This document shows positions 8,677 to 18,411 of a stretch of DNA of 39,256 nt, piece by piece. This DNA comes from Holophagales bacterium. Its GTDB lineage: Bacteria; Acidobacteriota; Thermoanaerobaculia; Multivoradales; Multivoraceae. The DNA lies in NCBI GenBank assembly GCA_009837885.1, contig VXSP01000045.1, positions 194,818 to 234,073 on the forward strand, written 5' to 3'. A program made the translations under genes and the position numbers. Positions within the stretch are counted from its first letter, which is position 1. The number at the start of each line of letters is the position of its first letter. A model generated the notes under the pieces. That model worked only from the letters and a program-made list of their open reading frames with translations, was not told the DNA's origin and ran no database searches.

Positions 8677-10245
8677 ATGAGGATCGGCCGGAGAGTTGCT
8701 GCCGCACCGTTGCTCGTCCTGCCTTTCCTGATTGCGGGCTGCGGCCCGGATCCCCAAGCTGGTGGAGGTTCGCTGCCCGCGCCGCCTCCGCCCAACGTCA
8801 TCGTCATCCTCGCCGACGACCTCGGCTACGGCGACATCGGCGCCAACGGATCGACGGTCATCTCGACTCCGCACATCGACGAACTGGCGGCGAACGGGGT
8901 CCGGCTGACCGACGGCTACGTTTCGGCGGCGGTCTGCAGTCCGATGCGGGCGGGTCTCTACACGGGCCGCTACCAGAACCGGTTCGGCTACGAGTACAAC
9001 CCGACGGCGAACTACGAGCGGAACGCCGACGCCGAGCTCGGATTGCCGGAGGACGAAACGACGCTCGGCGACATGATGCGCGAGGCCGGTTACGCGACCG
9101 GCCTGGTAGGGAAGTGGCACCTGGGCTTCCGCGAGCAATACCACCCGCTGAAGCGGGGTTTCGACGAGTTCTTCGGCCATCTGGGCGGCGGCACGAGCTA
9201 CCTCGACCCCAACGACCCGGACGGCCATAGCTGGCCGCGGAGGCAGCCCGCCGCGACCGAGCCGAACGAGATCACTCCGGCGCCGGTCACCGGCGACCGC
9301 GGCGACGGCCCGCGCGCGATCCTGGATGGCTACGAGGTCGTGGAAGTCGACGAGTACCTGACCGACGTGTTCGCCGACCGCGCGGTCTCATTCATCGAGC
9401 GTAACGCCGGCGAGCCCTTCTTCCTGATGCTGGCGCCGAACGCGCCTCACACGCCGATTCAGGCCACGAGCAGGTACGTGGACCGGTACGCGCACATAGA
9501 GGAAGAAGGGGCCCGGATCTACGCGGCCATGGTCTCGTCCGTCGACGACATGGTGGGTCGCGTCACCGCGACGCTCAGGGAGCGGGGACTGGAAGAGAAC
9601 ACGCTCGTCGTCTTCATCTCCGACAACGGCTGCATCAACTACATGCCGGCCGTCATCTGCACGAACTCGCCGCTCTCCGGAGGCAAGCGCTATCACCTGG
9701 ACGGCGGCATCCGGGTGCCTTACCTGGTCAAGTGGCCGGCGGGTCTGCCCCAGGGCGAGGTCTACAGCCGGCCCGCGAGCGTCCTCGACCTGTACGCGAC
9801 GTTCGCCGCGGCGGCTGGGTCGGACGCGGGTACCGATGACAGCGTGAACCTCCTGCCGTACCTGCGCGGCGAGATCGAGGGACCGCCGCATGAGTACCTG
9901 TTCTGGCGGTCCCTGCCCAACGCGGCGGTCCGCTCGGGCAAGTGGAAGCTGTGGCGGGTCGACCTGACCGACCAGGATCCGGCCTCCGTGCTGAGCCGCG
10001 GCGGCCGCCTTCTGCCCGAAGAGGACTACCCGCCGGTGTCGGTCCAGGGCCAGTTGACGGTGCTCCACGACCTCGAGGCGGACGTCGGCGAGCGGGTGAA
10101 CGTGGCCGATCAGAACCCCGAGGTGGTCAAACGCCTCGAAGCGGCACTTGCGGCCTGGGAGGCGGACCTCGTGGAGCCGATGTGGATCAGCAAGCGCTCG
10201 ACACTCGCTGAACTGCACGGTCAGGCGATTCAGCTCTACTTCTGA
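8677..10245 (+). CDS. Lipoprotein sulfatase (type I, formylglycine-dependent)
   Basis: A 522-residue sulfatase. Residues 1-22 form a lipoprotein signal with lipobox 'IAGC' (Cys22), so it is probably tethered to a membrane in the periplasm or on the surface. The metal-binding start 'VIVILADDLGYGD' and the active-site signature 'CSPMRAGLYTGR' (Cys87, converted to formylglycine in this family) are intact. 'FISDNG' and 'GGIRVPYLVKWP' supply later metal and substrate motifs. The gene starts at the ATG at 8677 with AGGAG six bases upstream. It is the first gene of a run with a PhyH dioxygenase (13-bp gap) and an amidohydrolase. No formylglycine-generating or anSME maturase gene lies in the window. 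The substrate is unknown. Confidence 0.95.
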   Translation: MRIGRRVAAAPLLVLPFLIAGCGPDPQAGGGSLPAPPPPNVIVILADDLGYGDIGANGSTVISTPHIDELAANGVRLTDGYVSAAVCSPMRAGLYTGRYQNRFGYEYNPTANYERNADAELGLPEDETTLGDMMREAGYATGLVGKWHLGFREQYHPLKRGFDEFFGHLGGGTSYLDPNDPDGHSWPRRQPAATEPNEITPAPVTGDRGDGPRAILDGYEVVEVDEYLTDVFADRAVSFIERNAGEPFFLMLAPNAPHTPIQATSRYVDRYAHIEEEGARIYAAMVSSVDDMVGRVTATLRERGLEENTLVVFISDNGCINYMPAVICTNSPLSGGKRYHLDGGIRVPYLVKWPAGLPQGEVYSRPASVLDLYATFAAAAGSDAGTDDSVNLLPYLRGEIEGPPHEYLFWRSLPNAAVRSGKWKLWRVDLTDQDPASVLSRGGRLLPEEDYPPVSVQGQLTVLHDLEADVGERVNVADQNPEVVKRLEAALAAWEADLVEPMWISKRSTLAELHGQAIQLYF

Positions 10246-10258
10246 AGAGAGGCCACGA

Positions 10259-11386
10259 ATGAGCGCAGCGATTCCCGCACTCCACCCGCCCGAACTCTCG
10301 CCGGAGCAGAAACGGCGGTTCTACCGCGACGGCTTCATCGTGCTGAAGAACGCGGTGGAGCCGGAGTTGACCTACCGGGCGAAGCGGCGGATCAACGTCA
10401 TCGCGGGGCGTTCCGGCCGGTTGTTCGACTACTACGGCGAGCTTTCGGGGTCGCCGGAGTTTCCGGCTCTCGTCAACGAGTCCTGCCTGGGCGAGATCCT
10501 GCGCAACACGATGGGACCGTACGATCCGCCGCAACGGGCGATGCCGATGGTGCTGTATCCGAGCGATCCGTCGTTCGAGATCGGCCACCACGGTCTGCCG
10601 GACAACCAGCTTCCGAACTACGGCTTCTTCCCGCATCTCGACGGGCTGTGGACTGGTGCGATCCCGCAGTCGCAGGGCGAGGTCGACGACTGGAGCGCGC
10701 CGCGCACCGAGCACTTCGGCGCCGGCGACGCGACGGTCATCGGCCGCAACATGACGCCGCTGTTCCAGGATCCGGATTGCCGCCTGTCGATCGGCAGCTT
10801 CACCGCCTTCGTCGGCGTGGCGCTGAACGACCAGACCGAGTTCGGGCGAGGCAACCTGGCGGTGCTACGCGGCGCCCACCATGCGGTTCAGGCGTTCTTC
10901 CGCTGGCAGCGGGAGCAGGGCGGCCCGATCGGTCCGGAAGGTCCGGGTTGGCCCCGGCTGGTGCCGATGGGCGAGGACGGAGTGGGCATGAACTACCTGC
11001 CCCAGGCCGTGCGTGACCAGTACAGCGAAGGCGCCGAGTACACGCCGGACGGGGCGATGTGGCCGCAGCCGACACCGGTGCTGCTCGACGAGGGCGACGC
11101 CGTCCTCACCGTCCACGCGATACCCCACTGCGGCACCCGGAACTACGAGGGCTCCGAGCCGCGGATGAACGTCTACTTCCGGCTGCGGCGGGAGCGCCCA
11201 GGCGGGGTCCGAGTGCTTGGCGACAGCGATCATCCGGACCGCGGGTGGAAGGGGAACTTCCTCGACTATCCGCAAGGGTACGACCCGTGGCAGGTGGCGA
11301 TCGACGCACTCTGCGACCACTGGAGCGAGTGGGACGGAATGGCGGATATCGTCGCCGGCGAGCGCGCCGCCAAATCACAGACCTGA
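10259..11386 (+). CDS. Phytanoyl-CoA dioxygenase (PhyH) family Fe(II)/2-oxoglutarate oxygenase
   Basis: A 375-residue cytoplasmic protein starting at the ATG at 10259, with GAAGAGAGG upstream, 13 bp after the sulfatase. The N-terminus 'LSPEQKRRFYRDGFIVLKN' is the standard PhyH opening. Iron ligands are visible as 'HLD' (His126, Asp128) and a distal His in 'VHAIPHCGTRNYEG' (His285 or His290). Arg302 in 'EPRMNVYFRL' is the probable 2-oxoglutarate anchor. The family hydroxylates acyl-CoAs and many small molecules. The neighbours (sulfatase, N-acyl amidohydrolase) suggest stepwise dismantling of a decorated organic compound rather than phytanate itself. That reading is inference. Confidence 0.9.
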   Translation: MSAAIPALHPPELSPEQKRRFYRDGFIVLKNAVEPELTYRAKRRINVIAGRSGRLFDYYGELSGSPEFPALVNESCLGEILRNTMGPYDPPQRAMPMVLYPSDPSFEIGHHGLPDNQLPNYGFFPHLDGLWTGAIPQSQGEVDDWSAPRTEHFGAGDATVIGRNMTPLFQDPDCRLSIGSFTAFVGVALNDQTEFGRGNLAVLRGAHHAVQAFFRWQREQGGPIGPEGPGWPRLVPMGEDGVGMNYLPQAVRDQYSEGAEYTPDGAMWPQPTPVLLDEGDAVLTVHAIPHCGTRNYEGSEPRMNVYFRLRRERPGGVRVLGDSDHPDRGWKGNFLDYPQGYDPWQVAIDALCDHWSEWDGMADIVAGERAAKSQT

Positions 11387-11409
11387 GACCTGTTACTAGA
11401 GGACCGAGC

Positions 11410-13164
<1,755 letters not shown>

Positions 13165-13194
13165 ATGCGTCGCGGGGTTGGATCGCTACACCCG

Positions 13195-13370
13195 CCTGGG
13201 CCGGACCCGCTGGGGAGGGTCCCAGGGGCCGCTCGCGCTCCCTGAGTAGAGGAGAGGTTGGCGCTCGCTGCGGTCGGCTGCGCTCCGGTTGGTCGTCGGA
13301 CGTTGAGGTGGTGCCGGCGGTCGCTTGCCGACAGCCTCCCTGGAACCCTCCCCAGCGGACCCGACCCAGG
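13195..13370. repeat. 32-bp inverted repeat with 112-bp spacer between convergent genes
   Basis: Arms at 13195-13226 and 13339-13370 are reverse complements at 28 of 32 positions, including a shared run GCTGGGGAGGGT. All four mismatches are transitions. In a minus-strand transcript each becomes a G-U pair, whereas a plus-strand transcript would have A-C mismatches. On the minus strand it lies in the 3' untranslated region of the DUF1684 gene, 23 bp past its stop. The spacer has no convincing ORF. It could be a terminator-like or RNA-protective structure, or a repeat element. No transposase and no flanking target duplication are seen. Confidence 0.8.
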
Positions 13371-13393
13371 CTGGACGTCGTCGCAGATTCCAG

Positions 13394-14302
13394 CTACGGC
13401 TTGGGCGTGAACTTCTCTCCGGCCTCTATGGCGACGGGCAGTCGATTTCGTGGCGTCGCTAGTGGACAAGTGGCGAACTCGGTGAAGACACAGGGTGGGT
13501 TGTAGGCCTTGTTGAAGTCCAGGGTTGTGTTGCCGTCGGGGCCGGGCAGGGCTGCGGCCAGGTAGCGACCAGCGGGGTAGGTCGTGTCTCCGGTCGTGTC
13601 GTCGGCGAAGACGATCATGAACTCGTCGTCTGATCGGTAAGCCTCCAGCGACAGCGATTGCCCTTGGACCTCGAACTCCAGAGTGCCGGGGACGGTCGGT
13701 TCCCAGCCGAGTCCTTCGACCACGGTTGGCACCCGGATGGTCCGAGGTTCGGGGTAGGGCTGGAAGCGGGCCTCTAGGCGCCAACTCGGGTCGGCGGTAT
13801 AGGAGTCGATGCCCGCGAATGCCGTCACGGCGGGATGGTCGTAGTCCCGCAACCGCACCCCCAGTCGGTCCATCCGGCGGATCACAGACCAGGCAAGGGA
13901 GCCGGACGTGAGGAGAGTGGCCTCTTTCTCACGATCGTCGACGAGGAGGATCTCGGTGACGGGCGTTTCACCGTGGAACACCTCGGCTCCAACCGCTGCC
14001 CGGAAGTTGACTGTGCCGTTCTCCACCACGAAATCGCCGAGCTTCGGAGGCGCTGAGCCTTCGGGCGCGACGAGGTCGTTGCCGGCCGCGGCGCCGAAGC
14101 CGTTGGCGCCTTCCTTCAGCCAGTAGAGACCCGCCAGGTTGAGCCAACCGTCTGGGCCCTTGAGGTCCCCAACCCGTTTGGCACGCCATTCGGCCAGGGC
14201 GCGCTCGTATACCGCAGGCTCTGACTCCTCGCCCGTCGCCGGCTGAGCGAGGATGACCGCGGCCACCAGCAGCGCCCGGATCCGATGCTCGGTTCCTGTC
14301 AC
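13394..14302 (-). CDS. DUF1684 family secreted protein
   Basis: A 302-residue protein beginning at a GTG (14302), with a signal peptide up to about 'AQPATGEE'. The DUF1684 hallmarks are clear. Near the N-terminus is 'GWLNLAGLYWLKEGANGFG'. In the last third are 'TYPAGRYLAA', 'LDFNKAYNPPCVFTEFATCP' and 'NRLPVAIEAGEK'. The two C-terminal cysteines in 'NPPC' and 'ATCP' are conserved in the family. Function is unknown; some family members are annotated only by this domain. It stands alone on the minus strand, convergent with the amidohydrolase, and its 3' end runs into the inverted repeat. Confidence 0.9.
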   Translation of the reverse strand: MTGTEHRIRALLVAAVILAQPATGEESEPAVYERALAEWRAKRVGDLKGPDGWLNLAGLYWLKEGANGFGAAAGNDLVAPEGSAPPKLGDFVVENGTVNFRAAVGAEVFHGETPVTEILLVDDREKEATLLTSGSLAWSVIRRMDRLGVRLRDYDHPAVTAFAGIDSYTADPSWRLEARFQPYPEPRTIRVPTVVEGLGWEPTVPGTLEFEVQGQSLSLEAYRSDDEFMIVFADDTTGDTTYPAGRYLAAALPGPDGNTTLDFNKAYNPPCVFTEFATCPLATPRNRLPVAIEAGEKFTPKP

Positions 14303-14420
14303 TGCCTGAGATCCTAGGACCCCGCGCGGACGTAGCCTAGGAAAGTACGGTTCATTGAACTGCGATGACCGCGGAGCGCGTCGTCAACCCGTGATGCGCA
14401 CGTTCAGCGACTGGACCGAC

Positions 14421-14429
14421 TGTTAGACT
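14421..14429 (+). promoter_or_regulatory. Possible extended -10 promoter of the DUF1592 operon
   Basis: TGT-TAGACT matches an extended -10 element (TGn then TAnnnT). It lies 52 bp before the TTG start at 14482, giving an expected leader of about 45 bases that contains the GGGAG ribosome site. No good -35 is visible at the usual spacing. This is a pattern match only. Confidence 0.35.
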
Positions 14430-14481
14430 GCCGCTCGTATCGCTGTAGCCAGATTCAGGTCTTCAGCCCGGGAGTTGGAGA

Positions 14482-16935
14482 TTGCGTGACCCACGACCCA
14501 GTCGGTGTTGTCGCCCGCGGGCGATTGATGCGGCTGCGGTGTGCGTCGCCCTCTTCCTGGCTCACGCCGGGGCAGTTGCCGCGGTCGGTCCGCCGGCGGC
14601 GCTTGCGGCCGCACCGGCCTTCGACGCCGACGCGCCTCACCGCGTGCTCATCTCGCGGCACTGCCTCGGTTGCCACAACAACCGGCTCAAGACCGCCGGG
14701 CTCGAGCTCGATGCACTGGTCGAACGGCACGAGAATCTGGACCGCGCTAGCTGGGAGAAGGTTGCCCGCAAGCTGCGCGCGCGGCAGATGCCGCCGCCGG
14801 GACGGCGCCGTCCGGACGAGAGCGCGTACCGGGAGGCGCTCTCCTCCCTTGAAGGCGAACTCGACCGGATCGCCGCCGAGGCGCCCGATCCGGGCCGCAC
14901 GGAGACGTTCCGCCGGCTGAACCGCACCGAGTACCACAACGCGGTGCGCGATCTGCTGGCGCTGGAGGTCGACGTTGCCTCGCTGTTGCCGGCGGACTCG
15001 GCGAGCTTCGGATTCGACAACGTGACGGTCGGCGACCTGTCGCCGACCCTGCTGGAGCGCTACGTCCGCGCGGCGGAGAAGATCAGTCGGCTGGCGATCG
15101 GCCGCTCGTACGCCGAGCCGGTCGGCATCACGTTCCGCACGGAGCCCGATCAGACCCAGGAGAAACACGTCGAAGGCCTGCCGATCGGCACCCGCGGCGG
15201 TCTGCTCGCCACCTGGAACTTCCCGGCGGACGGCGTCTACGAGTTCTCGATCCGTCTCGCCCGCGACCGCAACGAGCACGTCGAGGGTCTGCGCGAGCCG
15301 CACGAGCTGGAACTCCTGATCGACAGGGAGCACATCCAGTCGTTCACGGTTCAGCCGCCGGACCTGATGAGCGACGTGGCGCTGAACTACCAGCCGTCGC
15401 AGGACGACGTCGACGATCACCTGGTCGTGCGTGTGCCGGTCACGGCGGGCCCGCACGATGTCGGCGTCACCTTCCCGGCCCGGCCCTGGGTGCTGCTCGA
15501 GACGGCGCGGCAGCCCTACGAGTCGCACTTCAACTACTACCGCCACCCGCGGGTGCAGCCGGCGATCTTCTCGGTCTCGATCGTCGGGCCGTACCTGCCG
15601 CTCGGCGCCGGCGATACGCCGAGCCGCCAGCGGATCTTCGTCTGCCAGCCTGAGACGGCGGCGGCGGAGGACGCCTGCGCGAAGAAGATCCTGACCAACG
15701 TGATGCGCCGCGCCTATCGCCGGCCGGTGACCGGCGAGGACGTGAGCGGACCGTTCGCGCTCTACGAGCAGGCGAAGGTCGAGCACGGGTTCGAAGCGGG
15801 CATCGAAATGGGTCTGGCGGCGGTTCTGGTCAGCCCGGAGTTCCTGTTCCGCATCGAACGGGATCCGGCCGGCGTGGAGCCCGGGGCGCCGTACCGCGTG
15901 AGCGACCTGGAGCTCGCGTCGCGGCTCGCCTTCTTCCTGTGGAGCAGCATCCCCGACGACGAACTGCTGGAGCTCGCGTCGGCCGGCCGACTGAGCGAGC
16001 CGGACGTGCTCGAGCGGCAGGTCGAGCGCATGCTCGCCGACCCGCGGGCGGAGAACCTGGTGACGAACTTCGCCGCCCAGTGGCTTCATCTGCGCAATCT
16101 GGACGGCGTCACCCCCGACAAGCGCCTGTTCCCGGACTTCGACGACAACCTGCGGCAGGCCATGCGCCGCGAGACGGAACTGTTCGTCGGCAGCATCCTG
16201 CGGGAGGACCGCAGCGCCCTCGATCTCGTGCGGGCGGACTACACGTTCCTCAACGAGCGGCTGGCCAAGCACTACGGCATTCCGCACGTCTACGGCAGCC
16301 GCTTCCGGCGGGTGGAGCTCGGCGACGACAGCGTGCGCGGCGGGTTGCTGCGCCACGGCAGCATCCTGACCGTGACCTCCTTCGCCAACCGCACCTCACC
16401 GGTGGTGCGCGGCAACTGGGTGCTGGGCAACCTGCTCGGCGTGCCGCCGCCTCCGCCTCCGCCCGATGTGCCGGACCTGCCCGAAGCGAAGACCATCGCC
16501 AAGGAGCTGCCGATGCGTGAGCGCCTGTCGGCCCATCGCGACAATCCGGCGTGTTCGGGGTGCCACCGTCTGATGGACCCCGTCGGCTTCGCGCTCGAGA
16601 ACTACGACGCGATCGGCCGCTGGCGGACGGTCGACGCGGGCTTCCCGATCGACGCTTCCGGCGAGCTGTGGGACGGTACCGCCCTGGGCGGTGTTGTGGA
16701 ACTCGAGTCGGCGATGCTGGCGCGGCCCGAGCTGTTCCTGACCACCCTGACCGAGAAGCTCCTGGTGTTCGGCACCGGTCGCGGCGTGACCGCGACCGAC
16801 GCCCCCGCGGTGCGCGCGATTCTGCGCCGCGCGGAGGCCGACGACTACCGCCTGTCGTCCCTGATTCAGGCGGTCGTTGCCAGCGATCCCTTCTTGAAGA
16901 GAAGGGCCTACCCCGTGCCGGGGAGCCCCTTGTGA
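14482..16935 (+). CDS. DUF1592 (DUF1587/1595/1588/1585) secreted c-type cytochrome-like protein
   Basis: An 817-residue exported protein of the multi-domain DUF1587-1595-1592-1588-1585 family. It starts at TTG 14482 with GGGAG seven bases upstream, then a signal peptide with core 'AAAVCVALFLAHAG'. A haem-binding 'CLGCH' (about residue 62) begins a Planctomycete-type cytochrome C domain. 'FRRLNRTEYHNAVRDLLAL' is the DUF1587 signature. Near the C-terminus 'CSGCHRLMDPVGFALENYDAIGRWR' contains a second CxxCH and opens DUF1585. A poly-proline stretch sits just before it. These proteins always travel with a DUF1552 protein, found next door here. They are thought to act in periplasmic oxidation or breakdown of complex substrates, but no reaction is proven. 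Confidence 0.93.
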   Translation: MRDPRPSRCCRPRAIDAAAVCVALFLAHAGAVAAVGPPAALAAAPAFDADAPHRVLISRHCLGCHNNRLKTAGLELDALVERHENLDRASWEKVARKLRARQMPPPGRRRPDESAYREALSSLEGELDRIAAEAPDPGRTETFRRLNRTEYHNAVRDLLALEVDVASLLPADSASFGFDNVTVGDLSPTLLERYVRAAEKISRLAIGRSYAEPVGITFRTEPDQTQEKHVEGLPIGTRGGLLATWNFPADGVYEFSIRLARDRNEHVEGLREPHELELLIDREHIQSFTVQPPDLMSDVALNYQPSQDDVDDHLVVRVPVTAGPHDVGVTFPARPWVLLETARQPYESHFNYYRHPRVQPAIFSVSIVGPYLPLGAGDTPSRQRIFVCQPETAAAEDACAKKILTNVMRRAYRRPVTGEDVSGPFALYEQAKVEHGFEAGIEMGLAAVLVSPEFLFRIERDPAGVEPGAPYRVSDLELASRLAFFLWSSIPDDELLELASAGRLSEPDVLERQVERMLADPRAENLVTNFAAQWLHLRNLDGVTPDKRLFPDFDDNLRQAMRRETELFVGSILREDRSALDLVRADYTFLNERLAKHYGIPHVYGSRFRRVELGDDSVRGGLLRHGSILTVTSFANRTSPVVRGNWVLGNLLGVPPPPPPPDVPDLPEAKTIAKELPMRERLSAHRDNPACSGCHRLMDPVGFALENYDAIGRWRTVDAGFPIDASGELWDGTALGGVVELESAMLARPELFLTTLTEKLLVFGTGRGVTATDAPAVRAILRRAEADDYRLSSLIQAVVASDPFLKRRAYPVPGSPL

Positions 16936-17066
16936 TGAGGAGAGCATCGTCATGATCCTGACCAAGAAGGCTTCTGAGGGACACAGCCGCGCCCGCGGCA
17001 GCGACTTCTTTCGCCGGCCGAACCGTTTCGGATGAGGAGAACATCGTCATGATTCTGACCAAAAAG
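16934..17066 (+). repeat. Duplicated start region of the DUF1552 gene
   Basis: Bases 16934-16969 and 17031-17066 match at 33 of 36 positions, 97 bp apart. Each copy contains a TGA stop, GAGGAG, a 7-base gap and the codons for MILTKK. Two of the three differences are synonymous third-position changes (ATC/ATT and AAG/AAA). The sequences after the sixth codon are unrelated. It looks like an old partial duplication, or the remnant of a deleted gene copy. Confidence 0.85.
16952..17035 (+). CDS. 27-residue ORF sharing the N-terminus of the DUF1552 protein
   Basis: A short frame from the ATG at 16952 to the TGA at 17033-17035. It begins MILTKK, exactly like the DUF1552 gene that starts 14 bp after its stop, and then runs into an unrelated Arg-rich tail ending 'FFRRPNRFG'. 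It has a good ribosome site (GAGGAG) and could be translated between the DUF1592 and DUF1552 genes, which would couple them. It may be a decayed duplicate of the downstream start or a real leader peptide. No run of one amino acid suggests attenuation. Listed as a possible product only. Confidence 0.4.
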   Translation: MILTKKASEGHSRARGSDFFRRPNRFG

Positions 17067-18401
17067 TCGTTGCCGCGAAGGACCTTCCTGCGCGGAATGG
17101 GCGCGGCGATCGCCCTGCCCCTGCTCGACGCGATGGTGCCGTCGATGACCGCCTGGGCGAAGACGGCGGCCAAGCCGGTGCGGCGGCTGGGCTTCGTCTA
17201 CATCCCGATGGGCTCCGACATCACCCGCTGGCGCCCGGCCGGCGGCGGCGGGGCCCTCGGTGAACTGTCGCCGTCGCTGAGTCCGCTGGAGGGCTTCAGG
17301 AAGCAGATCTCGGTGATCAGCAACCTGGAGCTGAAGAACGCCTATCCGGGGACGCACGCGACCTCGAACGCGGCGTTTCTCTCCGCGGCGAAGGCGAAGT
17401 GGACCGAGAGCACGGACTACTACCTCGGCACGACGGTCGATCAGATCGCCGCTCAGCAGATGGGCCAGGAGACCCAGTTGCCGTCGCTCGAACTGGCGAT
17501 GGACCTGATGGACATGGTCGGCCAGTGCGACAACGGCTACGCCTGCGTGTACCAGAACAACCTCTCCTGGTCGTCGCCGACGACGCCGCTGCCGGCCGAG
17601 GCCCATCCCCGGATCGTGTTCGAGCGGCTGTTCGGCGAGGGCGGCACGGCGGCCGAGCGGCGCGAGGGGCTGCAGCGCAAGGCCAGTCTGCTCGACTGGG
17701 TTCACGAGGACATCACCCGGCTCCAGGGCATGCTCGGTCCCGGCGACCGGGTCAAGGTCAGCGAGTACCTCGACTCGGTGCGCGAAGTCGAGCGACGCAT
17801 CCAGAAGGCGGAAGCCCAGTCCGACGAAGGCGCTTTGCCCGATGTCGATCGCCCGGCCGGCGTGCCCGCTGCGTACGCCGACCACGCCCGGCTGATGTTC
17901 GATCTCCAGGTGCTGGCGCTGCAGGCCGACGTGACCCGGGTCATCACCTTCCAGCTCGCCCGCGAGTCGAGCAACCGGACCTACCCCGAGATCGGCGTCC
18001 CGGATCCGCACCATCCGACGTCCCACCACGGCAACGATCCCGAGAAGGTGGCGAAGCTGGCGAAGATCAACCAGTTCCACGTCTCGTTGTTCTCCTACTT
18101 CCTGGAGAAGCTCGCGGCGGTGCCGGAGGGCGACGGCAACCTGCTCGACAACTCGCTCTACCTCTACGGCAGCGGCATGGGCAACCCGAACGTCCACGAC
18201 CACGTGAACCTGCCGATCGTCGTCGCCGGCGGCGGGGGAGGCACCGTCCGCGGCGGCCAGCACGTCGTCTACGACCAGCCGACGCCGATGGCCAACCTGC
18301 ACCTGACCCTGCTCGACAGCGTCGGCGTCCGACTCGACTCCTTCGCGGACAGCACCGGCCGGATCGACACGTTGGCCGAACCGGTCCACCTGGCGGGCTG
18401 A
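17049..18401 (+). CDS. DUF1552 family Tat-exported protein
   Basis: A 450-residue protein with a twin-arginine signal: 'LPRRTFLRGMG' followed by 'AAIALPLLDAM'. The mature part opens 'RRLGFVYIPMGSDITRWRP', the standard DUF1552 start, and includes 'ATSNAAFLSA', 'TTVDQIAAQQ', 'DVTRVITFQLARE' and 'GSGMGNPNVHDHVNLPIVVAGGG'. DUF1552 is remotely related to the DUF1501/sulfatase-like alkaline-phosphatase fold. Tat export fits a folded or metal-bound enzyme. It is the obligate partner of the DUF1592 protein upstream. GAGGAG nine bases before the ATG supports the start. The function of the pair is not established. Confidence 0.93.
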   Translation: MILTKKSLPRRTFLRGMGAAIALPLLDAMVPSMTAWAKTAAKPVRRLGFVYIPMGSDITRWRPAGGGGALGELSPSLSPLEGFRKQISVISNLELKNAYPGTHATSNAAFLSAAKAKWTESTDYYLGTTVDQIAAQQMGQETQLPSLELAMDLMDMVGQCDNGYACVYQNNLSWSSPTTPLPAEAHPRIVFERLFGEGGTAAERREGLQRKASLLDWVHEDITRLQGMLGPGDRVKVSEYLDSVREVERRIQKAEAQSDEGALPDVDRPAGVPAAYADHARLMFDLQVLALQADVTRVITFQLARESSNRTYPEIGVPDPHHPTSHHGNDPEKVAKLAKINQFHVSLFSYFLEKLAAVPEGDGNLLDNSLYLYGSGMGNPNVHDHVNLPIVVAGGGGGTVRGGQHVVYDQPTPMANLHLTLLDSVGVRLDSFADSTGRIDTLAEPVHLAG

Positions 18402-18411
18402 GGGGGAGAGA

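Noticed and set aside
13195..13370. Insertion sequence remnant or MITE
   Set aside because: There is no transposase and no target-site duplication next to the arms. A genome search would be needed to revive the idea.
14527..14529. ATG at 14527 as start of the DUF1592 gene
   Set aside because: It is out of frame with the protein; the TTG at 14482 is in frame, has a ribosome site and gives a full signal peptide.
14455..16356. Long open frame (633 codons) on the minus strand opposite the DUF1592 gene
   Set aside because: It is Arg/Val/Leu/Asp-rich with no recognisable motif and is fully antisense to a strong gene. Similar long shadows occur at 2751-4568, 11266-13053 and 19838-21937 and reflect high GC.
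16952..17035. Attenuator leader peptide
   Set aside because: The peptide has no run of a regulatory amino acid, and no terminator/antiterminator pair is visible before the DUF1552 start.
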